Below are positions 55,585 through 63,255 of a stretch of 64,000 nt of DNA, piece by piece. The DNA is from an uncultured Pelagibacteraceae bacterium. Its GTDB lineage: Bacteria; Pseudomonadota; Alphaproteobacteria; Pelagibacterales; Pelagibacteraceae. The notes under the pieces were generated by a model. That model did not search any database and had not been told where the DNA came from. It was given only the letters and a program-made list of their open reading frames with translations. The stretch is from positions 46,775-110,774 of the forward strand of contig CACGZG010000004.1 of the NCBI GenBank assembly GCA_902577525.1. The letters are read 5' to 3'. Made by a program: the position numbers and the translations under genes. Position 1 is the first letter of the stretch. Each line of letters starts with the position of its first letter.

Positions 55585-56985
55585 ATGACTGATCAGTTGA
55601 CAGCTCTTACTACCATATTTACAGAGTTTTATTACTGGGTAACAGTAGTACTGATGTTTTTAATTCACGTCGGTTTCTGTATGTATGAAGTTGGAGCTTC
55701 TCGATACAAACATCACCAACATACTCTTATGAAAAATACAATGCTGATACCTTTGGTAACAGTGACTTGGTTTTTATTTGGTTGGTGGATTTACTGGGCT
55801 TTCCCAACAGGACCGGGATTAGCTCCTTCAATTATGAACGAAAGTACAGCTTTAATCACTGATGATAGTTTGTTTAGTGCAAAATTTCAGGTGGCAACAA
55901 GCAGTATAATGGCAGTTAACCTTGGAGATCACATTAATGGTGTTTTCTGGGCTGCTTTTTTATTATTTTCTTGGACTGCTGCGTCTATCGTTTCAGGAGC
56001 AATAATTGAAAGAATTACAACTTTTGCATTTGGTATTTTAGCAATTGCAATTGGCTCTGTTTTCTGGACAATTGATGCTGCTTGGGGATGGCACTTTGAT
56101 GGTTGGATGCTTAAACTTTTAGGATACCACGATGCATATGCATCAGGAGTAATTCATGCGATTGCGGGTGGATTTGCTTTAGGAGTTCTAATGGTTCTAG
56201 GACCGAGAATTGGAAAATTCTCATCAAGTGGTGAACCAAGAAATATTGGTCCTAGAAATCCTTGGCTAGTAACAATTGGGTTATTTTTAATTTATACTGG
56301 CTTCTGGGGATTTTATGCGGCTTGTAATATTCCAATATTTGATCTTGGACCAGAGTATGGTATGGAAGGTATATCTTATTGGACAGCTACTAACATTTAT
56401 GTAACTCCTACTACTCTTAGTGGTATTACTTTTAACTTCTTGATGTCATTATCAGGAGGCTTACTAGCAGGATATTGGATTGCTAAAGGTGATCCATTCT
56501 GGACATACTCTAGTGGACTAGCAGGTATCATATGTGCTTCAGCTGGAAATGATTTATATCACCCAATTCAATCTATGATTATAGGTATGATCGGGGTGGT
56601 ACTTTCATACAAACTACATTATTGGGTTGAACGTAAGTTCAAAATTGATGATGCGGTTGGCGCTGTAGCGGTTCATGGTTATGCTGGATTTATTGGTCTA
56701 GTAATTTGTGGTTTCGTTTTAAATGGTTATCCATCATCTGGTTACAGTGTTGGTGCTATGTGGGATGGAACAACATATGCAGCTATAAATCCATTAGGAA
56801 TGTTCATCGGAGCACTCATAATGTTTGTTGTTCTTGGACTTATACCAGGCTATGTCATAGCTAAAGTACTTCATGGAATGGGTAAATTAAGAATCCCACG
56901 TGAAGTTGAGATAGCTGGACTAGACTATGAAATAATGGAAACTGCTAAAAAAGACGAAAGAGCTGTTTCGTCTGCAACCAGGTAA
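55585..56985 (+). CDS. amt: Ammonium transporter (Amt family)
   Basis: A 466-residue membrane protein with about 11 helices. The twin-His pore residues are in ASGVIHAIAGGFALG (about 190-204) and AVAVHGYAGFIG (about 366-377), and GGSxS-type packing is seen in LMSLSGGLLAGY. Length fits Amt/Rh. A good GGAGAGAG ribosome site is found 6 bases before ATG. It takes up ammonium or methylammonium; location after mgs and before the GS-family gene suggests methylammonium or recycled ammonia. No signal peptide is seen. Confidence 0.93.
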   Translation: MTDQLTALTTIFTEFYYWVTVVLMFLIHVGFCMYEVGASRYKHHQHTLMKNTMLIPLVTVTWFLFGWWIYWAFPTGPGLAPSIMNESTALITDDSLFSAKFQVATSSIMAVNLGDHINGVFWAAFLLFSWTAASIVSGAIIERITTFAFGILAIAIGSVFWTIDAAWGWHFDGWMLKLLGYHDAYASGVIHAIAGGFALGVLMVLGPRIGKFSSSGEPRNIGPRNPWLVTIGLFLIYTGFWGFYAACNIPIFDLGPEYGMEGISYWTATNIYVTPTTLSGITFNFLMSLSGGLLAGYWIAKGDPFWTYSSGLAGIICASAGNDLYHPIQSMIIGMIGVVLSYKLHYWVERKFKIDDAVGAVAVHGYAGFIGLVICGFVLNGYPSSGYSVGAMWDGTTYAAINPLGMFIGALIMFVVLGLIPGYVIAKVLHGMGKLRIPREVEIAGLDYEIMETAKKDERAVSSATR

Positions 56986-56997
56986 AGGAGAAACAAT

Positions 56998-57228
56998 ATG
57001 GCTACAGTTACAAATTGGATCGATCACCTAAACAAACCTGCTGAACAAGTTGCAGGAGCTGTTTATCCTGGTGCTGGATCTAGTGAAGGTCTACTAGTGA
57101 TACTTGCTATCATTATATGGATTGGTTGGCATGTTTTAACCTCAAAATCTGAAAGTGAAGAGCTTGAAAGATTAGCGAGAAAAAGACATGGGGCTAATGA
57201 CCATAGAAGCAATATGGCTGAGTGGTAA
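56998..57228 (+). CDS. Small membrane protein linked to Amt (76 aa)
   Basis: A 76-residue protein with one membrane helix (LLVILAIIIWIGWHVLT, about 32-48), a short soluble N-terminus with GAVYPGAGSSEG and a basic C-terminal tail rich in Arg and Glu. It is not a PII protein, yet sits where glnK usually follows amt, 12 bases after its stop. A strong terminator follows. It may stabilise or regulate the transporter. Not a family that I recognise. Confidence 0.75.
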   Translation: MATVTNWIDHLNKPAEQVAGAVYPGAGSSEGLLVILAIIIWIGWHVLTSKSESEELERLARKRHGANDHRSNMAEW

Positions 57229-57242
57229 TTTTAAATAAAATT

Positions 57243-57272
57243 TGGGCGCTATAAAATTATAGCGCCCATTTT
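57243..57272 (+). terminator. Rho-independent terminator after amt unit
   Basis: TGGGCGCTATAA and TTATAGCGCCCA (12-bp perfect stem with AA between, 57243-57268) are followed by TTTTAATT. It closes the amt and small-membrane-protein transcript 14 bases after the stop codon. Confidence 0.92.
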
Positions 57273-57287
57273 AATTCTTTATCTAAA

Positions 57288-57443
57288 ATGTCAGAAGAAA
57301 ATAACAACGAAGAATTAAGACCAAGTAAAATGAGAGGTGTAGCTTTTCCAAAAGCGAAGTATGGTGTAATATTAGCAGTAATTGTAATTATTGTTGTTAA
57401 TTTTATTTTTTATAAAGAAACAATTTTCTCTTTTTTTAAATGA
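57288..57443 (+). CDS. Small single-pass membrane protein (51 aa)
   Basis: A hand-read ORF absent from the track: ATG at 57288, TGA at 57441-57443, 51 residues. It has a polar, acidic N-terminus (SEENNNEELRPSK) and one membrane helix (YGVILAVIVIIVVNFIFY) near residues 25-42. It precedes the GS-family gene by 17 bases on the same strand and could be cotranscribed with it. No family recognised. The codon pattern and one clean helix make it likely to be real. Confidence 0.55.
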   Translation: MSEENNNEELRPSKMRGVAFPKAKYGVILAVIVIIVVNFIFYKETIFSFFK

Positions 57444-57460
57444 CTATTATAATCGAATAA

Positions 57461-58786
57461 ATGCCAAAAAATTTATTCAAAATTGCTAAACAAAAAAAAA
57501 TTAAATATTTTTTAATAAGTTTTGTTGATCTATTTGGGGTCTTAAGATCGAAATTGGTTCCAGTACATGCAATTAAAGAAATGCAAATTACTGGAGCAGG
57601 ATTTGCTGGATTTGCTGCATGGTTAGACATGACACCAGCTGACTCCGATATGTTTGGCATACCTGATCCTGATAGTCTTATTCAATTACCCTGGAACAAA
57701 GAAGTTGGATGGTTAGCATCTGATCTTTGGATGGATGGAAAACCAGTGGAAGCATCACCAAGAGTCATGCTTAAGAAACAAATAAAAGAGCTTTCAAAAC
57801 AAGGATTAACAATGAAATCTGGGGTTGAGTGTGAATATTTTTTAATTTCTCCAAATGGATCATCTATAGCTGATCTTAGAGATACACAATCAAAACCTTG
57901 TTATGATCAATCCGCATTGATGAGAAGGTATGATCTAATAAAAGAAATTTGTGATTGCATGATTGAAATGGGATGGGGTCCTTATCAAAATGACCATGAA
58001 GATGCTAATGGACAATTTGAAATGAATTGGGATTATGCAGATTGCTTAATAACAGCTGATAGACATACTTTTTTTAAATATATGGTTAAAACTATTGCTG
58101 AGAAGCACGGGTTAAGAGCAACTTTTATGCCAAAACCATTTGTAAATTTAACAGGCAATGGTTGTCATGCGCATATTTCACTTTGGCAAGGAAAAAAGAA
58201 TAAATTTTTAGATCAAAAAGATAAACTTGGTTTAAGTAAGATTGCATATAATTTTTTAGGAGGAGTAATTAAGAATGCTTCCTCATTATCTGCCTTCTTT
58301 AATCCAACAATCAATAGCTATAGAAGAATAAATGCTCCACCAACAAAATCAGGGGCATCATGGTCTCCAAGTAGCATTTCTTACACAGGAAATAACAGGA
58401 CTCACATGATAAGAATTCCAGATCCTGGTAGATTTGAGTTAAGATTAATGGATGGATCTGCAAATCCTTATTTGTTACAAGCGGGAGTTTTAGCTGCAGG
58501 ATTACATGGTTTAAAAAATAAAATTAATCCTGGAAAACCACTCTATTGTAATATGTATACAGACTATAAAAAATACCCTAATCTCCCAAAACTCCCAAAC
58601 GAATTAAAGCAATCACTTGAACAATTAAGAAATAACAAAGAAATGAATAAAAGATTTGGAAGACAAACAATAAATAGTTATATAAAACTTAGAAGTTTTG
58701 AAATAAAAGAATTTGATACTAAAGAAAAATTTGATAAATCAAAACCCATTACTAAGTGGGAAAGTCAAAATACTTTAGATTGCTAA
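57461..58786 (+). CDS. gmaS: Gamma-glutamylmethylamide synthetase candidate (glutamine synthetase family)
   Basis: A 441-residue GS-type ligase. QNDHEDANGQFEMNWDYADC (about 178-197) is the GmaS-like metal-binding region, and TGNGCHAHISLW (about 229-240), INSYRRINAP and GRFELRLMDG fit the family. Length agrees with GmaS (about 430-450). It would join methylamine to glutamate using ATP, the entry step for mgsABC. A GSIII/GlnT-type ammonia ligase is the alternative. It has no promoter visible beyond the short ORF upstream and is followed at once by the PLP enzyme. Confidence 0.75.
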   Translation: MPKNLFKIAKQKKIKYFLISFVDLFGVLRSKLVPVHAIKEMQITGAGFAGFAAWLDMTPADSDMFGIPDPDSLIQLPWNKEVGWLASDLWMDGKPVEASPRVMLKKQIKELSKQGLTMKSGVECEYFLISPNGSSIADLRDTQSKPCYDQSALMRRYDLIKEICDCMIEMGWGPYQNDHEDANGQFEMNWDYADCLITADRHTFFKYMVKTIAEKHGLRATFMPKPFVNLTGNGCHAHISLWQGKKNKFLDQKDKLGLSKIAYNFLGGVIKNASSLSAFFNPTINSYRRINAPPTKSGASWSPSSISYTGNNRTHMIRIPDPGRFELRLMDGSANPYLLQAGVLAAGLHGLKNKINPGKPLYCNMYTDYKKYPNLPKLPNELKQSLEQLRNNKEMNKRFGRQTINSYIKLRSFEIKEFDTKEKFDKSKPITKWESQNTLDC

Positions 58787-58787
58787 A

Positions 58788-59921
58788 GTGAATCATTCAA
58801 AAAAGATTTATAATTGGAAGTTTACCAAATTTTTAATTAACAAAAGTTTTAAATTTAATAGAAATAATATTTTAAGTGATATCCCCTCAAATATGCTTAG
58901 AGATGCTTATAAAACGATTTCTAATTGGAAAAATTACAATGTTACCCCTCTTTTAAAACTCGATAAATTACAAACAAATCTAAATCTTAATAATATTTTT
59001 TATAAAGATGAATCAAAGAGGTTCCATTTGAAATCTTTTAAAGCTTTAGGTGGTGCTTATGCTGTCGAAAAAATATCTAAAGTAAAAAAAAATATTACTA
59101 TCTCTTCTGCGACAGCAGGAAATCATGGTAGATCAGTTGCGTGGGGTGCTCAAAGACTAAAATTAAGATGTAAAATTTTTGTAAGTCAATTTGTCAGTGA
59201 AACTAGGGTAAGTGAAATTAAAAAATTTGGTGCTGAGGTAATAAGAGTTAAAGGAAATTATGAAGATTCTTTAAAAGAATGCCAAAGATTATCCAAAAAA
59301 AATAATTGGCAAATTATTCAAGACGTATCAACAAAAAATTACAAATATATACCTCAACTCACTATGGCGGGATACTCAATTATGATAAAAGAAATTGTCA
59401 ATCAAACTAACCAATATATAACTCATATATTTCTTCAAGCTGGTGTTGGAGGTTTAGCTGCTGGAATGGTAGCTGGAGTTGCAAAATATTTTAAAAGGAT
59501 ACCTAAAATAATTGTAGTCGAACCAGACAGAGCAGATTGTGTACTTCAAAGTATAAAAGTTAAAAAGTTAAAAAAAATTAAGATTATAAAAGAAAGCCTT
59601 ATGGGCGGAATGTCGTGTAATGAAATGTCCCTGGTGCCATGGCAAGTACTAAAAAAATCAACTAATTGCTGTGTTTCAATTTCAGATAAAAATATAGCTA
59701 AGACTGTAGCTGGATTAAGAGATAAAAAATTCAGCAAAACTTCTATTATAGGTGGTGAATGTGCTGCACCAGGAGTTATCGCTTTGATTGGAATTTGTAA
59801 CAATGTTAAAACCAAAAAATTCCTCAATATTAACAAAAATTCAAATATTTTAGTGATTGGATGCGAAGGAAATGCAGATGTAAAACTATACAAACAACTG
59901 TTATCTAAGGGTAGAAAATAA
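58788..59921 (+). CDS. Diaminopropionate ammonia-lyase-like PLP enzyme
   Basis: A 377-residue fold-type II PLP enzyme. The Schiff-base Lys is in KSFKALGGAYAVE (about 81-93), the phosphate loop is SATAGNHGRSVAWGA (about 104-118), and GVGGLAAGM and MGGMSCNEMSLVPW also match diaminopropionate ammonia-lyases (YgeX/DpaL). It would convert an amino acid to a keto acid and ammonia. It starts one base after the GmaS-like stop and may recycle nitrogen. Threonine dehydratase activity is an alternative. Confidence 0.83.
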   Translation: MNHSKKIYNWKFTKFLINKSFKFNRNNILSDIPSNMLRDAYKTISNWKNYNVTPLLKLDKLQTNLNLNNIFYKDESKRFHLKSFKALGGAYAVEKISKVKKNITISSATAGNHGRSVAWGAQRLKLRCKIFVSQFVSETRVSEIKKFGAEVIRVKGNYEDSLKECQRLSKKNNWQIIQDVSTKNYKYIPQLTMAGYSIMIKEIVNQTNQYITHIFLQAGVGGLAAGMVAGVAKYFKRIPKIIVVEPDRADCVLQSIKVKKLKKIKIIKESLMGGMSCNEMSLVPWQVLKKSTNCCVSISDKNIAKTVAGLRDKKFSKTSIIGGECAAPGVIALIGICNNVKTKKFLNINKNSNILVIGCEGNADVKLYKQLLSKGRK

Positions 59922-59930
59922 AGAATTTCG

Positions 59931-61349
59931 ATGACGAAAAACGCAATTACTTGGATTAGAGAAGATTTTAGAATTGAGCACAATCCTGCTCTTACTTATG
60001 CAACTCAAAATCATGAAAACGTTATTGCTTTATATGTTTATAACAAATCTGATTTTGATAGTAAAAGAGAAGCACAAAAATGGTGGCTATTTAAATCACT
60101 TGAAACATTCAAATCAGAATTATCTAAATACAAAATTAATCTTCAGATATTAGAAGGAGATGAATTAGAAGTTTTTTCTAAAATAAAAAAAAAAGATAAT
60201 GTATCAATATATTGGAATAAGATTTATGAACCAGATGTAATTTCTAAAGGAAAGAAGATTAGAGATATTTTTATTAAAAATGGTATTGAATTTAAATATT
60301 TTAAAGGAAATATTTTAAATGAATTTCAGGAAGTAACCAAAAACGATGGAACTCCGTTTAAAGTATTTACTCCCTTTTGGAGAAATGCTGAACAAAAATT
60401 TTTAGGTCAACCTCCAAGTAAAAATTATATTGTCAAAAAAAAGTCAAAATCAATAACTTTGTTTAAAAATTCAATTGAACCAAAAAAAATTTTACCAAAA
60501 AAAAATTGGTACAAAAAATTTGAAAATTATTGGAAAGTATCTGAAAGCGAATCTAAAAAAATCCTCAACAATTTAATTGAAAATAAAATTAAAGATTATG
60601 GAACTGCTAGAGATTATCCATCAATTGAAGGTACATCAAAATTATCACCCTATATAAAACATGGACAAATCCACGTAAACACAATTTGGAATAGATGTAG
60701 AGAAATAAAATCTAAAGGAGTTGGTTATAGAAAATATATAAACGAATTAGGCTGGCGGGAATTTTCACATAGCTTAATTAACTATTTCCCGGAATTTTTA
60801 AAAGGTAATTATAGAAGAGAATTTGATAAATTTCCTTGGGTAAAAAATGAAAAATTTTTAAAAGCGTGGAAGACTGGAATGACAGGTTATCCAATAGTTG
60901 ATGCTGGAATGAGAGAACTTTATGAAACAGGTTGGATGCATAATAGAATAAGAATGGTCGTTGGTTCCTTTTTAGTAAAACATTTAAGAATCAATTGGAC
61001 TGAAGGAGAGAAGCATTTTAGAAATTGTTTACTTGATTTTAACAAAGCTAATAATGTAGCTCAATGGCAATGGGTTGCAGGTTGCGGTGCAGATGCAGCA
61101 CCTTATTTTAGAATATTTAATCCCATCCTTCAGGGAGAGAAATTTGATAAAGATGGGGTATATGTTAAAAAATGGGTTCCTGAATTAGCCAAGGTTCCAA
61201 AAAAATTTATTCATAAACCCTGGGAGATGGAAACTAAATATCAAGAAGCAATCAACACAATAATAGGTAAAAGTTACCCAAAACCAATTGTAGTACACGA
61301 AGAAGCTCGTAATGCTGCTTTAAAAGCTTTCCAAAGTTTAAAAAATTAA
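59931..61349 (+). CDS. phrB: Deoxyribodipyrimidine photolyase
   Basis: A 472-residue CPD-class photolyase. WIREDFRIEHNPAL at the N-terminus belongs to the antenna domain; the FAD region holds ELGWREFSHSL (about 280), KAWKTGMTGYPIVDAGMREL (about 307-326) and NWTEGEKHF, LLDFNKANNVAQWQWVAGCGADAAPYFRIFNP near 364-395. It repairs UV-induced cyclobutane dimers with light, expected in a surface-ocean organism. Its stop overlaps the stop of convergent yjbQ by 4 bases. Confidence 0.95.
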   Translation: MTKNAITWIREDFRIEHNPALTYATQNHENVIALYVYNKSDFDSKREAQKWWLFKSLETFKSELSKYKINLQILEGDELEVFSKIKKKDNVSIYWNKIYEPDVISKGKKIRDIFIKNGIEFKYFKGNILNEFQEVTKNDGTPFKVFTPFWRNAEQKFLGQPPSKNYIVKKKSKSITLFKNSIEPKKILPKKNWYKKFENYWKVSESESKKILNNLIENKIKDYGTARDYPSIEGTSKLSPYIKHGQIHVNTIWNRCREIKSKGVGYRKYINELGWREFSHSLINYFPEFLKGNYRREFDKFPWVKNEKFLKAWKTGMTGYPIVDAGMRELYETGWMHNRIRMVVGSFLVKHLRINWTEGEKHFRNCLLDFNKANNVAQWQWVAGCGADAAPYFRIFNPILQGEKFDKDGVYVKKWVPELAKVPKKFIHKPWEMETKYQEAINTIIGKSYPKPIVVHEEARNAALKAFQSLKN

Positions 61350-61768
61350 CTCTCTCCTAAAAAGTGATGAATTATAATTCTTTTATGAGGGCTTGTTCTA
61401 TGTTCAAAAAGATATATGCCTTGCCATGTCCCAAGTAATAATTTGCTATTTTTTATACTCAAAGAAATCTGATTATTTGTCAAAGATGATTTGATGTGCG
61501 CAGGCATATCATCTTTGCCCTCCGTAGTGTGAACATATAAATTATTATCCATAGGAACTAATTTATCAAAATAATTTATCAAATCAGTTTGGACATCAGG
61601 ATCTGCGTTTTCTTGAACAATGATTGAGGCACTTGTGTGTTGAACACTTAAATTTAAAATTCCATTTTTAAAATTATTTTTTTTTATCCATCTTATTGTT
61701 TGGCTCGTAAATTCATATAACTTTTGCCCTTCAGTATTTATTTCAAGATTATAAAATTCTTGTATCAT
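61346..61768 (-). CDS. YjbQ/UPF0047 family protein
   Basis: A 140-residue YjbQ-type protein. NLSVQHTSASIIVQENADPDVQTDL (about 39-63) and the distal His motifs LLGTWQGIYLFEHR (about 111-124) are the family features. Members have secondary thiamine-phosphate synthase activity in vitro; the true role is unclear. It overlaps the ZapE-type C-terminal ORF by 4 bases, hence the same transcript. Confidence 0.93.
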   Translation of the reverse strand: MIQEFYNLEINTEGQKLYEFTSQTIRWIKKNNFKNGILNLSVQHTSASIIVQENADPDVQTDLINYFDKLVPMDNNLYVHTTEGKDDMPAHIKSSLTNNQISLSIKNSKLLLGTWQGIYLFEHRTSPHKRIIIHHFLGES

Positions 61769-62827
61769 AAAGTAAAATTTTTAGATGTTAATTCATATAA
61801 ACGACTGATCGTACGTTTAAATGGTTTCTCTAATGATCTAGAAGAAGTCAATCTTTCCAAGCTTTGTTCAGCTGTCACTGCAATAGGAATATTCTTATCA
61901 TATAAAATATCTATCAATGTGATAAACCTTTGTTGTTGATTTGAATTAATATCATTAAATTCTGGTATTTTTTCAATTGTAATAAAATTTGAATTTTCAG
62001 CAACTTTTAAATAATCTTCAGCTCCTAAGTTTTGATCACACAATTCTTTAAAATTAAATCTTGAAATTCCCTCATGAAAATTTTTTATTTCAAAATCTCT
62101 TCCTTTTATATTTAATACTTTTAATGATAATTTTTTATTTCTTGTGATTGTTCTTGAAAACTTATTAATCCTAAAGTTTGTTTCTTGATTCAATGGAAAA
62201 AAATATCTTTGTTTTTGATTTTCTTTATTTTTTCTATAATCATCTTCAATTATAAGTTCATGCTCTATAGATTTTTTCCAACATAATTTTGATAAAAGGC
62301 TTGAATTGATCTCTTTGAAGTCCATCTTTATATAATTCTGATATTTTAGTATTTGATGTGATAATAATTTTCATATTCTGATTAAATATTTCTTGAAACA
62401 ACTTACCCAATATCATTGCATCTACAATATTTGTTACTTGAAACTCATCAAAAAAAATTAATGAATATTTAGATCTTAGATTCTTAACAAACTTTCTAAC
62501 TATATTTTCCTCATTTTTTTCTTTGTTATTGTGAACAAAGTTATGAAAATTTAACATAAATTCATTAAAATGAATTCGTTGTTTTTTTTTATTAATTAGA
62601 TTAAAAAAAAACTCTAAAATCATTGTTTTTCCCACACCAACATCTCCATAAAGATAAAACCCTTTCTTTGAAATTTTTTTTGAGAAGAAATTTAAAGGAT
62701 AAAATTCAAAATTTTTTTTGTAATAAATTTTTAATTTCTGAATGGTATTAATTTGGTTTGGATTTAATTCTAAATTTTTTGTATTACAATGGATTCTAAA
62801 TTTTTCCTCAAGATTTTTAAACATCAA
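61765..62827 (-). pseudogene. zapE: AFG1/ZapE-type ATPase, split by a frameshift
   Basis: Two overlapping frames form one AFG1/ZapE-like ATPase. The N-terminal part (62827 to about 62275) has Walker A YGDVGVGKTM and Walker B LIFFDEFQVTN, and ends near KPFIKIMLEK. The C-terminal part (from about 62275 to 61765) continues with SIEHELIIEDDYR, matching the order of known proteins, and contains the C-terminal AAA arginine region TAEQSLERL. The frames meet in an A6 run (coding strand; 62272-62277); one A fewer would fuse them into about 354 residues. It may be a sequencing error, a real mutation or slippage. ZapE acts in cell division and membrane protein turnover. Confidence 0.75.
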
Positions 62828-63255
62828 TTTTTTTTTGTTTTAAAATCAATTCCATATTCTGATCTTGGTCCTTTTCTTAATCCAAATGGTCCTGATAAAA
62901 ATAAAGTTAAAGGTTTTGTACCAGGTTTCAAATCCACTCTATGTAAATTATTTGCAGATCTAAAACCTATGTAACCAGGAGGTCTCCAAAATTTTCCAGT
63001 GCTTAATGTTTCCCAGTATCCTCCTCTGAGTATTATTGTTATATAGGGAAAAGTATGATTGTGAACACCGTCTCCATGATCATCAGCTAACATTTCATGT
63101 ATTAAAATGTTGAATGGAAACCATTTAGGTCTATGTCTCAAAAGAACATAGTACCTATTCATCCATGGTTTGGCCTCATGATACTTTGGGTGTGAAGGAC
63201 CTCTATCTAATACGACTTTTTTTCTTCCAATTTTTTCAAGAAACTTTAAGAACAT
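62824..63255 (-). CDS. Cupin-like protein (143 aa)
   Basis: A 143-residue protein with a cupin-like motif: DDHGDGVHNHTFPYITIILRGGYWE (about 58-82; His ligands and Gly-rich strand) and NNLHRVDLKPGTKPLTLFLSG (about 101-121). Such small proteins occur in marine bacteria and their phages; substrate is unknown. It overlaps the ZapE-type gene by 4 bases and touches the following beta-propeller gene. Confidence 0.65.
   Translation of the reverse strand: MFLKFLEKIGRKKVVLDRGPSHPKYHEAKPWMNRYYVLLRHRPKWFPFNILIHEMLADDHGDGVHNHTFPYITIILRGGYWETLSTGKFWRPPGYIGFRSANNLHRVDLKPGTKPLTLFLSGPFGLRKGPRSEYGIDFKTKKN

Noticed and set aside
59546-59983. 145-residue minus-strand ORF
   Set aside because: Antisense to the well-supported PLP enzyme and photolyase start; no motif, and AT-rich genomes give such frames often.
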